Origin: Consotaella salsifontis
Lineage (GTDB): Bacteria; Pseudomonadota; Alphaproteobacteria; Rhizobiales; Rhizobiaceae
Length of the DNA: 64,000 nucleotides
Direction of reading: 5' to 3'
Assembly (NCBI RefSeq): GCF_900167365.1
Contig: NZ_FUXL01000007.1
Span: forward strand, 62,001-126,000
Part shown: in pieces, positions 27,119 through 36,609 of the stretch
Numbering within the stretch: position 1 is the stretch's first letter
Layout of the letters: each line of letters opens with the position of its first letter
The notes under the pieces: generated by a model
What the model saw: only the letters and a program-made list of their open reading frames with translations
Database searches by the model: none
What the model was told of the DNA's origin: nothing
Position numbers and translations under genes: made by a program

Positions 27119-28093
27119 TTGTATCTCGGAACTCAGTTCGAAGTCCGCTCGGATGACGACTATCGCGTGTTCGCCCAGCTCGGCGTCAATCACATTTGCA
27201 TGGACCCTCCGGGACGACCGGATAGTTGGACTCTCGGTGATCTGAAGCGCCACCGCGAGCATGTCGAGAGCTTCGGCCTCGTTCTCGACATGATCCAGCT
27301 TCCATTGCCGTCCCAGCCCATCGAGAAGGCCCCCTGCCCGGACATTCTGCTTGCCGGGCCCGACCGCGACCGCCAGATCGACCTGGTCTGCAAGATGATC
27401 GAGAACGCAGCGAACGCCGGCATCCCCGCCGTCAAATACAATCTCAATCTGATCGGCATTCCGCGCACGGCGCGCGAGACCGGCCGGGGTGGCTCGAGCA
27501 ACGAGGCCTTCCGCTGGGAAGCCGCGGACAAGGATGCCGCTCCCGGCGCCGCAGGCGTCCTTTCCGAGGATGAGAACTGGGAGCGGATCGACTATTTTCT
27601 GGAACGGGTCGTTCCCGTTGCCGAAAGCAACCGGTTGCGCCTCGCCTGCCACCCGCACGATCCTTACACGCCGCCGGGATACCGCGGTGTCACGCGCGTC
27701 CTCGGCACGGTGGATGGGTTGAAGCGCTTCGTCACGATGCGTGAGAGCCCCTATCACGGCCTCAATTTCTGCCAAGGCACCGTCGGTGAGATGCTCGACG
27801 ACCCGCGCAACGAGATCGACGACGTCATCCGCTGGTTCGGCGAGCGCGGAAAGATATTCAACGTTCATTTCCGCAACATCCGCGGCGGCAAGCTGTCGTT
27901 CATGGAGACCTTTCCCGATGAGGGCGACATGGACATGGCGCGCTCGCTGAAGGTCTACCGCGATGTCGGCTACCGCTACATGATCATGCCGGACCACGCG
28001 CCGCAGGTGAGCGGCCCCGATCCCAGAGGCGTCGCCTTCGCTTTCTGTTATGGCTACATCGCAGCCCTGTTGCAGCAGCTCGCGGCGGACTGA
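27119..28093 (+). CDS. UxuA-like (mannonate dehydratase family) TIM-barrel protein
   Basis: The 324-residue protein resembles mannonate dehydratase UxuA. It has a HPHDPYTPPGYRGVTRVLG segment in place of the canonical HPDDPP metal site, then LNFCQGTVGEM, FNVHFRNIRGG and the late MPDHAPQ motif, all UxuA landmarks. It is shorter than classical UxuA (about 390 residues), and its HPHDPY differs at two positions, so the substrate may be a different sugar acid. The frame begins with TTG, preceded by GAGGAG at a suitable distance; no ATG fits. It should be regulated by the GntR protein encoded just upstream. Confidence 0.75.
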   Translation: MYLGTQFEVRSDDDYRVFAQLGVNHICMDPPGRPDSWTLGDLKRHREHVESFGLVLDMIQLPLPSQPIEKAPCPDILLAGPDRDRQIDLVCKMIENAANAGIPAVKYNLNLIGIPRTARETGRGGSSNEAFRWEAADKDAAPGAAGVLSEDENWERIDYFLERVVPVAESNRLRLACHPHDPYTPPGYRGVTRVLGTVDGLKRFVTMRESPYHGLNFCQGTVGEMLDDPRNEIDDVIRWFGERGKIFNVHFRNIRGGKLSFMETFPDEGDMDMARSLKVYRDVGYRYMIMPDHAPQVSGPDPRGVAFAFCYGYIAALLQQLAAD

Positions 28094-28140
28094 AGATCGC
28101 CGGCTGACCTCGGCAGGGCATGCCCCCGCGCCAAATCCTC

Positions 28141-28181
28141 GCCCGAACGAGCTTTTCCTCCAAAGCACGTTCGGGCTTTTT
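28141..28181 (+). terminator. Rho-independent terminator after the UxuA-like gene
   Basis: GCCCGAACG pairs with CGTTCGGGC (28168-28176), with an inner GCTTT/AAAGC pairing, and TTTTT follows at once. It lies about 50 bases past the UxuA-like stop and separates that gene from the LacI cluster. Confidence 0.88.
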
Positions 28182-28326
28182 GTTGAACCAGCTTCAGCCG
28201 TATTCGCCGATCCTGAGATCAATCACCCCACGCGCTTTCCAGCGCAGGTCCGGGCGATCTCCCACCTCACGCCGTCCCCTTCGCGCACTTCCTTCGCCTC
28301 GGCTTGACGAGGATGCCCTCAGTTGA

Positions 28327-28359
28327 TAATGCGTATTATCAGATTGCTAATTCGCATTA
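28327..28359. promoter_or_regulatory. Two tandem LacI-type operators
   Basis: TAATGCGTATTA (28327-28338) and TAATTCGCATTA (28348-28359) both fit the palindrome TAATKCGYATTA with the central CG typical of LacI-family sites. Their centres are 21 bases apart, two helical turns, so two dimers could bind the same face. They lie 22-54 bases before the start codon of the LacI-family gene, which implies autoregulation and control of the operon that follows. Confidence 0.75.
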
Positions 28360-28380
28360 CCTGGGAGGGATGTTGCGAGC

Positions 28381-29403
28381 ATGGCCGTCAAGCGCCTCAC
28401 ACAACGGGACATTGCTCAACTGGCTGGGGTGAGCCAGGCGACCGTGTCACTGGTGCTGAACGGCTCCTCGCATTCCCAGGACCGCATTCCCGACACGACG
28501 CGCCAGAAAGTCTGGAAGATCATCCGCGAAACCGGCTATGTCGCCGATCCGGTGGCCCGGCGCATGGCCCATTCGCGAAACAGCATCCTCGGCGTCTTCA
28601 CCTACGAGCCGGCCTTCCCGAGCGAGCAGGCCGACTTCTTCGCGCCCTTTCTGTTCGGCATTGAGCAGGAAGCCCAATCGCAGGGCTACGATCTGCTGCT
28701 GCTGACGGCAGCCGCTCCAGGCGCGGACGGCTCCAAGAAGATCTTCGACGAGAGAAACCGGCTTCGCCTGGCCGATGGCTGCCTGGTGCTGGGACGCAAT
28801 TTCGATCGGGACGAGCTCGCCCGCCTTGTCTCGGACGGCCACCCTTTCGTCGCAGTTGGCCGACGCGACGACGCCGGCGGCCCGGTTCCCTATGTCGGCG
28901 CGGACTATGTCGCGGCGACATCCGATCTGGTCGCATTCGCCCGCGCAAACGGACATGATCGCCTCGCCTATGTCGGCCCGCATCAAGGCGCCGAATCCAC
29001 CTTTGATCGCTGGCGCGGCTTCCAGGCCGCGATGGGCGACGCACGCCTGGTGCATCACACGAAGACCGTGGGTCGCGATCCTGGCCATCTGCTCGCCGAG
29101 ATTCGGCGCGACGGCGCGACGGCGGTCTTCTTCACCGAACTCGCCGATGCCATCCCCTTCCGCCGCACCGCGCTTGCTGAGGGGCTGCGTGTGCCCGGCG
29201 ACCTCTCCCTGATCGTTCTCGGCAGCCATGTTCGCCCGGCCGACCACGGCACACAGTTCGCCACCTACGCGATCCCGCGCGAGGAGATGGGCCGCCGGGC
29301 CACGCGCATGCTCGTCGACGAGCTCGAGGGGCGGGAGGGCGAACGCCAGATCCTGCTGACATGTCAACGCATCGAGGGCGAGACCCTCGGCTCAATCCAA
29401 TAG
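28381..29403 (+). CDS. LacI-family transcriptional regulator
   Basis: The 340-residue protein has the LacI headpiece (residues 5-60: TQRDIAQLAGVSQATVSLVLNG, then the hinge helix VADPVARRMA) and a periplasmic-binding-type effector core. It heads a run of genes on the same strand encoding an FAD oxidoreductase and a complete sugar ABC transporter, and presumably represses them until a sugar or sugar derivative binds. The start is set by GGGAGG 13 bases upstream and by the headpiece position. Confidence 0.9.
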   Translation: MAVKRLTQRDIAQLAGVSQATVSLVLNGSSHSQDRIPDTTRQKVWKIIRETGYVADPVARRMAHSRNSILGVFTYEPAFPSEQADFFAPFLFGIEQEAQSQGYDLLLLTAAAPGADGSKKIFDERNRLRLADGCLVLGRNFDRDELARLVSDGHPFVAVGRRDDAGGPVPYVGADYVAATSDLVAFARANGHDRLAYVGPHQGAESTFDRWRGFQAAMGDARLVHHTKTVGRDPGHLLAEIRRDGATAVFFTELADAIPFRRTALAEGLRVPGDLSLIVLGSHVRPADHGTQFATYAIPREEMGRRATRMLVDELEGREGERQILLTCQRIEGETLGSIQ

Positions 29404-29410
29404 GTTCGCC

Positions 29411-31021
29411 GTGAAGGAATATTCTGCAGACATCGCGATCATCGGTGGCGGCCTGGGCGGCGTCGCGGCGGCGCTCGGCGCCCTGCGCAGCGGCCGCTCC
29501 GTCATCTTGACCGAGGAATACGACTGGATCGGCGGTCAGATGACCAGCCAGGCCGTGCCGCCTGACGAGCACTCTTGGATCGAGCAGATGGGGGCGACGC
29601 GCTCCTATCGGGCGCTGCGGAACGGCATCCGCCAGTACTACCGCGATCATTACCCGCTGACCGAGCGCGCCCGCGCCTGGACCGATCTCAATCCCGGCGC
29701 CGGCTGGGTCAGCCGCCTCTGCCACGAGCCCCGCGTTGCGCTGGCGGTGATGGAGGCGATGCTGACGCCCTATATCGGCTCGGCCCGCCTGCGACTGCTG
29801 AAGCCCTACCTCCCGGTCGAGGCCGAAACCGACGGGGATAGCGTCCGTTCGGTGACGGTGCGCCACCGCGACAGCGGCGAGAAGGTCGTCGTCACCGCGC
29901 CCTATTTCATCGACGCGACCGAACTTGGCGACGTTCTGCCCCTGACCGGCACGGAGTACGTGACCGGCTTCGAAAGCCAAAAGGAAACGGGGGAGCCGAG
30001 CGCGCCGGACGAGGCGCAGCCGGACAATCAGCAGGCGGTCTCGATCTGCTTCGCCGTCGATCATGTCGACGGCAACCACGTTATCGACAAGCCGGCCAAC
30101 TACGACTTCTGGCGCTCCTATCGACCGGATTTCTGGGGTGCGCCGCTCCTCAGCTTCAAGGGGCCGAACCCGCGCACGCTGGAGATCACCGAGCGCTCCT
30201 TCACGCCCAATCCCGGCGACGATCCGCTGGAGGTCGACGCCGATCAGCGCCTCAACGCCGGCGATGCCAACCTTTGGACCTTCCGGCGCATTGCCGCGCG
30301 CGACAACTTCGTGCCCGGCGCCTATGCTTCCGACATCTGCCTCGTCAACTGGCCGATGATCGACTATTTCGAGGCGCCGATCATCGACGTTCCCGAAGAC
30401 ATATATCGCGCCCGCCTCAAGGCGGCGGCGGAGCTCTCCTATGCCATGTTCTATTGGCTGCAGACGGAAGCGCCGAGGCAGGATGGCGGCGTCGGCTTCC
30501 CCGGCCTGCGGCTGCGCGGCGACGTCACCGGCACCGATCATGGTCTCGCCATGGCTCCCTACATCCGCGAAAGCCGGCGCATCCGCGCGGTGACGACGGT
30601 CGTCGAGCAGGATCTTTCCTACTCGGTGCGCGGCGAACAGGGCGCGGTCAGCTATCGCGACAGCATCGGCGTCGGCATGTACCGCATCGATCTCCATCCC
30701 TCGACGGGCGGAGACAACTATATCGACGTGCCGTCCTGCCCGTTCGAGATCCCGCTCGGCGCGCTGTTGCCGACGCGCATGAGCAACCTGCTTCCCGCCG
30801 GCAAGACCATCGGCACGACGCACATCACCAACGGCTGCTACAGGCTGCATCCCATCGAGTGGAACATCGGCGAGGTTGCCGGCCTGCTCGCCAGCCACTG
30901 TCTCGACCGGCAAACGACGCCGCACGCGGTCCAGGAGGACGACGCGGCTTTGGCCGACTTCCAGGCACTCCTGCACAAGGAAGGCATCGAAATCCGCTGG
31001 CCGGTCATCCGCGGGTACTGA
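29411..31021 (+). CDS. FAD-dependent oxidoreductase (FAD_oxidored family)
   Basis: The 536-residue flavoprotein starts with a dinucleotide-binding motif (IAIIGGGLGGVAAALGALRSG, glycines at about residues 12-17) and continues with WIGGQMTSQAV and FIDATELGDVLPLTG, characteristic of this poorly understood family. A late LPAGKTIGTTHITNGCYRLHP segment contributes to the FAD site. It starts with GTG, eight bases after the regulator stop, and lies directly before a sugar-binding-protein gene, so it probably oxidises or modifies the imported compound. No substrate can be named. Confidence 0.82.
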   Translation: MKEYSADIAIIGGGLGGVAAALGALRSGRSVILTEEYDWIGGQMTSQAVPPDEHSWIEQMGATRSYRALRNGIRQYYRDHYPLTERARAWTDLNPGAGWVSRLCHEPRVALAVMEAMLTPYIGSARLRLLKPYLPVEAETDGDSVRSVTVRHRDSGEKVVVTAPYFIDATELGDVLPLTGTEYVTGFESQKETGEPSAPDEAQPDNQQAVSICFAVDHVDGNHVIDKPANYDFWRSYRPDFWGAPLLSFKGPNPRTLEITERSFTPNPGDDPLEVDADQRLNAGDANLWTFRRIAARDNFVPGAYASDICLVNWPMIDYFEAPIIDVPEDIYRARLKAAAELSYAMFYWLQTEAPRQDGGVGFPGLRLRGDVTGTDHGLAMAPYIRESRRIRAVTTVVEQDLSYSVRGEQGAVSYRDSIGVGMYRIDLHPSTGGDNYIDVPSCPFEIPLGALLPTRMSNLLPAGKTIGTTHITNGCYRLHPIEWNIGEVAGLLASHCLDRQTTPHAVQEDDAALADFQALLHKEGIEIRWPVIRGY

Positions 31022-31050
31022 GACGCCTGCGCAATCAAGAGGAGGAAAGC

Positions 31051-32313
31051 ATGACCATTGCGAGACTGAGGACCACCGTCGCCATCGCCGCCCTCGCCCT
31101 GCCCCTTGCGGCGGGCATGGCGCGGGCCGAGGACAAGATCGACCTTCGCATGACGATCTGGAGCGCCAACGACGCGCATCTGGCGATGTTCAAGGACATC
31201 GCCGACGGTTATGCGAAGCTGCATCCGAACGTGTCGGTGACGTTCGACTCCCTGCCGTTCGACAACTACACGACGACGCTGACCACCCAGATCGCCGGCG
31301 GCAATCCGCCGGACCTCGCCTGGATCCTGGAAGGCACGGCAGCCGATTTCGTCACCTCCGGCGCGCTGGCGCCCCTGAATGAAGCGTTCACCAACACCGA
31401 AGGCTACGACCTCGACGACGTGTCCGAGCAGGCGACCGCCCTTTGGACGCAGGATGGTGAGCTTTACGCCTATCCCTTCTCCACCTCGCCCTTCGCCGTT
31501 TTCGTCAACAGCGATCTCGTCGCGGCAGCCGGGGCAAAATCGCCTGCGGAGCTGATCAAGAGCGGCGAGTGGACCTGGGAGAACGCGGTGGACGTCTCGG
31601 CCAAGGTCGCGAAAGCCGGTCATGCGGGCCTGATCGTGCGCGACTTCAACTACCAGATCTGGCAGAACCTCGCCACGATCTGGCGTGGCTGGGGCGCCAC
31701 CGCCTGGAGCGCGGACGGCAAGACCTGCGCCTTTACCGAGCCGGCGATGGTCGATGCCATGAGCTTCATCCACAAGGCCATTTTTGAGCAAAAGGCGATG
31801 CCGGGCCCTGGCGAGAATGTCGACTTCTTCGCCGGCGACGCGGCCATGACCATCACCCAGATCTCGCGTGCCTCGCTGCTGCCCAAGGGCGACGGCGCGT
31901 TCAAGTGGGATCTCGTGCCGCTGCCCAAGGGCCCGGCCGGCGACTATGCCGTGGTCGGCCAGGCAGGCATCGGCGTCTTCCAGAACTCGGCCCATCCGGA
32001 CGCGGCGATCGATTTCCTCGCCTATATGTCCAACCCCGAGAACTCGAAGAAGCTGGCCCAGTTCTTCCCGCCGGCGCGCAAGAGCCTCCTCAACACCGAA
32101 ACGCTGTCGTCCACCAACCCGCGCCTTTCGCCCGAGCAGATCGAGAACGTCGTCATCAAGGGCATCGCGAACGGCAAGGTTCTGCCCGGACACACGAACT
32201 TCGCGCAGATCCAGCAGACCGTCCGCGCCCAGCTCGACAGTCTCTGGCGTCCTGACGCGGACGTGGCGGCGGTGATGCAGTCCGTCTGCGACCGCGTCGG
32301 ACCGATGCTCTAG
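31051..32313 (+). CDS. Sugar ABC transporter substrate-binding protein (family 1)
   Basis: The 420-residue protein has a signal peptide (IAALALPLAAGMARAED) and the family-1 (maltose-binding-like) fold: MTIWSANDAHLAMFKDIADGYAKLHPNVSVTFDSL at the N-terminus and GAGAVFQNSAHPD-type elements near the end, here VGQAGIGVFQNSAHPDAAIDFLAYM. GGAGGAAAG precedes the ATG. It supplies the two MalF/MalG-type permeases encoded immediately downstream. Confidence 0.9.
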   Translation: MTIARLRTTVAIAALALPLAAGMARAEDKIDLRMTIWSANDAHLAMFKDIADGYAKLHPNVSVTFDSLPFDNYTTTLTTQIAGGNPPDLAWILEGTAADFVTSGALAPLNEAFTNTEGYDLDDVSEQATALWTQDGELYAYPFSTSPFAVFVNSDLVAAAGAKSPAELIKSGEWTWENAVDVSAKVAKAGHAGLIVRDFNYQIWQNLATIWRGWGATAWSADGKTCAFTEPAMVDAMSFIHKAIFEQKAMPGPGENVDFFAGDAAMTITQISRASLLPKGDGAFKWDLVPLPKGPAGDYAVVGQAGIGVFQNSAHPDAAIDFLAYMSNPENSKKLAQFFPPARKSLLNTETLSSTNPRLSPEQIENVVIKGIANGKVLPGHTNFAQIQQTVRAQLDSLWRPDADVAAVMQSVCDRVGPML

Positions 32314-32327
32314 GCGACGGCAAAGCC

Positions 32328-33266
32328 ATGGCACCCGCGACGTCACCCACCGGCTCGGACCACACCGGATCGCGCCGCCGCCCCTTCTGGACGATGGAGC
32401 GTCGCGATGCCTTGGCCGGCTATCTCTTCATCGCGCCGCAGCTGATCGGGATCACCATCTTCGTGCTGATCCCGCTCTGCCTGGTCTTCTGGTTCTCGCT
32501 GCACGAATGGAACGTGCTGGCGGCGCGCTTCACCTATACCGGTGCGGCCAACTACAAGGCGCTGCTCTCCGACCCCGGCCTTGGCGAGGTGTTCGGAGCG
32601 ACGGCGATCTTCTCGCTCGGCCTCGTCGTCCTCAACATGAGCCTGGCGCTGTTGCTGGCCGTGCTTCTGTCGCAGAAGCTCACCGGCATCACCGTCTTCC
32701 GCACCCTCTTCTTCTCCCCGGTGGTGGTCTCGCTCGTCGCCTGGACGATCGTCTGGAGCTTCCTCTTGCAGAAGAACGGCGGCCTGAACGCCATCCTGCA
32801 GGTCTTCGGGCTCGAGGGCAGCAACTGGTTGCGCGATCCGACGACCGCGATGATCTCGGTGATCGTCGTTCAGGTGTTCAAGAATGTCGGCCTGAACATG
32901 ATCCTATTCCTGGCTGCTCTCCAGGGCGTGCCGAAGGAGCTTTATGAGGCCGCGCGGGTGGACGGCGTCTCGCCCTTCAAGCAGTTCCGGCGCATCACGG
33001 TGCCGCTCATCAGCCCGACGATCCTTCTGACCTCGATCATCACCATCGTCGGTTCGCTCCAAGTCTTCGCCCAGATCGCGGTGCTCACCCAGGGCGGCCC
33101 CGGCATGTCGACCACCGTGCTGGTCTACTACCTCTACCAGCAGGCCTTCCAGTTCCACCGCTTCGGCTACGGCTCGACGCTCTCCATCGTCCTGTTCGTC
33201 ATCGTCGCGGTCCTGACTTTCGTCCAATGGCAGATGCGCAAGAGGATCGTCTTCTATGAACGGTGA
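32328..33266 (+). CDS. Sugar ABC transporter permease, MalF/UgpA type
   Basis: The 312-residue protein has six predicted spans and the coupling loop VPKELYEAARVDGVSPFKQFRRITVPLI (EAA motif) near residue 205. A cytoplasmic N-terminus of about 28 residues precedes the first span. It overlaps the next permease gene by eleven bases. Confidence 0.92.
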   Translation: MAPATSPTGSDHTGSRRRPFWTMERRDALAGYLFIAPQLIGITIFVLIPLCLVFWFSLHEWNVLAARFTYTGAANYKALLSDPGLGEVFGATAIFSLGLVVLNMSLALLLAVLLSQKLTGITVFRTLFFSPVVVSLVAWTIVWSFLLQKNGGLNAILQVFGLEGSNWLRDPTTAMISVIVVQVFKNVGLNMILFLAALQGVPKELYEAARVDGVSPFKQFRRITVPLISPTILLTSIITIVGSLQVFAQIAVLTQGGPGMSTTVLVYYLYQQAFQFHRFGYGSTLSIVLFVIVAVLTFVQWQMRKRIVFYER

Positions 33267-34098
33267 GCTCTCCCCGCGCATGAAGGTCGTCGTCTACGGC
33301 TTGATGTCGGTCCTGTTGATTCCCTTCGTGTTTCCGACCTGGTGGATGGTCACGTCCTCGATTAAGCCGATCTCAGACATCTTCGCCTTTCCGCCGGAGA
33401 TCGTGCCCAGCCGCCTCGATCTTTCGACCTACGCCAAGGTCTTCGAGCTGCAGCCCTTCGCGCAGCAATACTGGAACTCGGCCTATATCGCGGCGGTGGT
33501 TACGGTCGGCACGATGCTGTTCTCCTCCATGGCGGGCTATGCCTTCGCCCGCATCCGCTTCCCATTCGCCAACACGCTCTTCATGATCGTGCTGCTCGGG
33601 CTGCTGATCCCTTCCGAGGTGACGATCGTGCCGCTGTTCCGCATCTTCCTGTCGTGGGGCATGGTCAACACGCACTGGCCGCTGATCCTGGTGCCCATCT
33701 TCGGCGCCCCCTCGGTCTTCGCGACCTTCGTGATGCGGCAGTATTTCATCGCCCTGCCGGTGGAGCTGGAGGAGGCCGCGCGCGTCGACGGGCTGGGCCG
33801 CTTCAAGATCTTCCGCACCATCGCCTTGCCGCTGGCGCGCCCGGCGCTCGGCGCCGTCGGCATCTTCACCTTCCTCCACAGCTGGAACCTCTATCTCGAG
33901 CCGATCGTGTTCCTCTCCTCGCCGGAGAAGTTCACCCTGCCGCAGGCCTTAACCCAGTTCACCGACGCCTATGGCGGAGCCATGTGGAACATCCAGCTCG
34001 CCGCCGCGACGATGACCGCCATTCCCGTTCTCATCGTCTTCATCGTCGCTCAGAAGCAGTTCATCGAAGGCCTGGCCCATACCGGCCTCAAAGGCTGA
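33256..34098 (+). CDS. Sugar ABC transporter permease, MalG/UgpE type
   Basis: The 280-residue permease has six predicted spans. The EAA loop is [32 protein letters not shown] near residue 170. With the MalF-type protein it forms the membrane channel of the importer. It is followed eleven bases later by the ATPase gene. Confidence 0.92.
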   Translation: MNGELSPRMKVVVYGLMSVLLIPFVFPTWWMVTSSIKPISDIFAFPPEIVPSRLDLSTYAKVFELQPFAQQYWNSAYIAAVVTVGTMLFSSMAGYAFARIRFPFANTLFMIVLLGLLIPSEVTIVPLFRIFLSWGMVNTHWPLILVPIFGAPSVFATFVMRQYFIALPVELEEAARVDGLGRFKIFRTIALPLARPALGAVGIFTFLHSWNLYLEPIVFLSSPEKFTLPQALTQFTDAYGGAMWNIQLAAATMTAIPVLIVFIVAQKQFIEGLAHTGLKG

Positions 34099-34109
34099 AA
34101 GGACCCGTC

Positions 34110-35162
34110 ATGGCCCCCGTCAAACTCGCGAACGTGCGCAAGTCCTTCGGCGCTGTCGAGATCATCCAGGGCGTCGACGTCGATATCGTCGACGGCGAAT
34201 TCCTGGTGCTGGTCGGCCCCTCCGGCTGCGGCAAGTCCACGCTTCTCAGGATGATCGCCGGCCTCGAATCCATCTCGAGCGGTGAGATCGCGATCGGCGA
34301 TCGCGTCGTCAATGATTTGGAGCCGAAATTCCGCGATATCGCGATGGTCTTTCAGAACTACGCCCTCTATCCGCACATGACGGTCGAGAGGAACATGGGC
34401 TTCTCGCTCGAACATCGCGGCCACTCGAAGTCCGAGATCGCCGAGCGCGTGCAGTGGGCGGCACAGATCCTGGACCTTGCGAAGCTGCTCGACCGCTATC
34501 CGCGTCAGCTCTCCGGCGGCCAGCGGCAGCGCGTCGCCATGGGCCGCGCCATCGTGCGCAACCCGCAGGTGTTCCTGTTCGACGAACCGCTGTCCAACCT
34601 CGACGCCAAGCTGCGCGTGGTGATGCGCGCGGAGATCAAGAGCCTGCACCAGCGGCTCGGCGTCACCACGGTCTATGTGACCCATGATCAGGTGGAGGCC
34701 ATGACCATGGCCGACCGCATCGTCGTCATGAACGGCGGCAAGGTCGAGCAGATCGGCACGCCGCTCGAGCTTTACGATCGTCCCGCCAACCGCTTCGTCG
34801 CGGGCTTCATCGGCTCACCGGCCATGAATTTCCTGCCGGGAACGATCACCCGCGCGGGCTTCGAGGCAGGCGGCGTGACCTTGCCATTGCCAGGACCGAT
34901 AGCCGAACGCGACGGCCAGGACGCGGTCTACGGCATACGGCCCGAGCATCTTGCCCTCGATGGCGAGGGGCTGGAAGCGGAAGTTCTTCTGGTCGAGCCG
35001 ATGGGGTCGGAGACGCAGGTGACGCTGCGCCTTGCCGGGCAACAGATGATCGCCGTGTTCCGCGAGCGGATTTCCGCCCGTCCGGGCGAGACAATCCGCC
35101 TGCGGCCGGACGTTGCCGCCGCTCATCTCTTCGATGCGGCATCCGGCGCGCGTCTCAACTGA
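34110..35162 (+). CDS. Sugar ABC transporter ATP-binding protein, MalK/UgpC type
   Basis: The 350-residue protein has Walker [10 protein letters not shown] (residues 36-44), signature [14 protein letters not shown], Walker [13 protein letters not shown] and H-loop [10 protein letters not shown], then a C-terminal TOBE regulatory domain ([11 protein letters not shown]). It energises the transporter encoded upstream. The gene ends 33 bases from the convergent nuoN-like gene, so the two operons meet back to back. Confidence 0.93.
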   Translation: MAPVKLANVRKSFGAVEIIQGVDVDIVDGEFLVLVGPSGCGKSTLLRMIAGLESISSGEIAIGDRVVNDLEPKFRDIAMVFQNYALYPHMTVERNMGFSLEHRGHSKSEIAERVQWAAQILDLAKLLDRYPRQLSGGQRQRVAMGRAIVRNPQVFLFDEPLSNLDAKLRVVMRAEIKSLHQRLGVTTVYVTHDQVEAMTMADRIVVMNGGKVEQIGTPLELYDRPANRFVAGFIGSPAMNFLPGTITRAGFEAGGVTLPLPGPIAERDGQDAVYGIRPEHLALDGEGLEAEVLLVEPMGSETQVTLRLAGQQMIAVFRERISARPGETIRLRPDVAAAHLFDAASGARLN

Positions 35163-35195
35163 TTTTCCCCGGAATCGCGCCGACAGGCGGCAGCG

Positions 35196-36608
35196 TCACC
35201 CCAACGGCAGGAAGCCCGAGCGCATGAGGGGCGTGAGAAGCCCCTCGGCCAGCATGGCGAGGATCAGGATGGCACCCGATCCGATCGCCACTGCAACGCC
35301 CGTCGGCAGGCCGAGCGTTGCCACCGGCCTCGTCGGCGGCGCGAACATCATCGGTGCGATGAAGCGCAGATAATAGAAGAGCGAGGCGACCGTGTTGATG
35401 ACCGCCGCCGCCGCCAGCCAAGAATAGCCGCCGTCCACGGTCGCCAGGAACAGCTCCAACTTTCCGACAAAGCCGATCGAGGGCGGAATGCCCACCAGCG
35501 ACAACAGCGCGAGGATGATCGTTCCCGCGACCCATGGCCTCGTCGTGGCAAGACCATCATAGTCGGCGCGCGCCGTCCGCCCGCGCAGATGCGCGACGGC
35601 AGCGAATGCCGTGAGGTTGCTCGCGGCATAGCCGAAGAGAAAGAGGATCAACGCCGGCACGGCATGCGGCGACAGGCCGACGACGGCGACAGCCATGAGC
35701 GCATAGCCCGACTGCGAGACCGACGACCAGCCGAGCATCCGGCGAAGATCCTCCTGCCAGAGCGCGGCGAGGTTGCCGAGCGTCATGGTGATCAGCGCGA
35801 GCGCCGCCACCAGCGGCCGGATGGCGACGCTGCCTTCAGGAAACAGCGAGACGAAGCGGGCGAAGGCGATCGCCGCGCCCACCTTTGGCACCACGGTGAG
35901 AAAGGCGGTTGACGGCACCGGCGCGCCTTCCGCGACATCCGGCATCCAGGCGTGCATCGGCGCCGCGCCGAGTTTATAGGCAAGGCCGAGGATGACGAGC
36001 ACAGCGCCGACGAGCAAAACCGGTGAGCCTTGTCCGCCTGCCAGCGCGCCCCCCATGCCGGCAAAGCCCGTGCTGCCAAGCATGCCGAATGTCAGGACGA
36101 CACCGACCACCATTGCGGTGTTGGCGAGCGCGCCGATGAGAAAGAACTTCATCCCCGCCTCGACCGAGAGCGCCCAGTCGCGGTGATAGGCCGCGAGCAC
36201 ATAGCCCGATGCCGACGAGAGCAGCGCGCCCATGACGAGTTGCAGAAGATCGGCCGCCCCCGCCATCGCCATCGCGCCAAGCGCCGAGAACAGGAGCATG
36301 GCGTAGTATTCCCCGTGCCGCCGGTCCTCGGCAAACCAGCCCGGCGCGAGCAGGGTCGTAAAGGCGGTGGCGCCGAGAATGAGAAGGCGCCCCCACTGGC
36401 TCGCCGCATCGAGCGCCCAACTTTGCGAGAAGGTCAGCCGCGTCTCGCCGAACTGGGCAACGCACAGGGCGGCCGCGGCGGCGAGCCCGACAAGCGCCAG
36501 CGGCGCGCCGATCCACTGCAAGCGCTGCGGCGCGAAGGACGCGAAGAGCAGAATCGCGACCGCCGAAAGGACGACCGCGATCTCGGGAAGGATGTCGCCG
36601 ATCGGCAT
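35196..36608 (-). CDS. NuoN-like proton-channel subunit of a complex-I-related membrane complex
   Basis: The 470-residue protein has about 14 hydrophobic spans and the antiporter-like core PMHAWMPDVAEGAPVPSTAFLTVVPKVGAA, including the conserved Lys of VPKV and the acidic MPD segment. By sequence it is an ordinary NuoN homologue. It is the last gene of an eight-gene operon that lacks every cluster-bearing subunit. The start at 36608 leaves one base after the nuoM-like stop; an ATG at 36629 would overlap that gene. Confidence 0.88.
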   Translation of the reverse strand: MPIGDILPEIAVVLSAVAILLFASFAPQRLQWIGAPLALVGLAAAAALCVAQFGETRLTFSQSWALDAASQWGRLLILGATAFTTLLAPGWFAEDRRHGEYYAMLLFSALGAMAMAGAADLLQLVMGALLSSASGYVLAAYHRDWALSVEAGMKFFLIGALANTAMVVGVVLTFGMLGSTGFAGMGGALAGGQGSPVLLVGAVLVILGLAYKLGAAPMHAWMPDVAEGAPVPSTAFLTVVPKVGAAIAFARFVSLFPEGSVAIRPLVAALALITMTLGNLAALWQEDLRRMLGWSSVSQSGYALMAVAVVGLSPHAVPALILFLFGYAASNLTAFAAVAHLRGRTARADYDGLATTRPWVAGTIILALLSLVGIPPSIGFVGKLELFLATVDGGYSWLAAAAVINTVASLFYYLRFIAPMMFAPPTRPVATLGLPTGVAVAIGSGAILILAMLAEGLLTPLMRSGFLPLG

Positions 36609-36609
36609 C

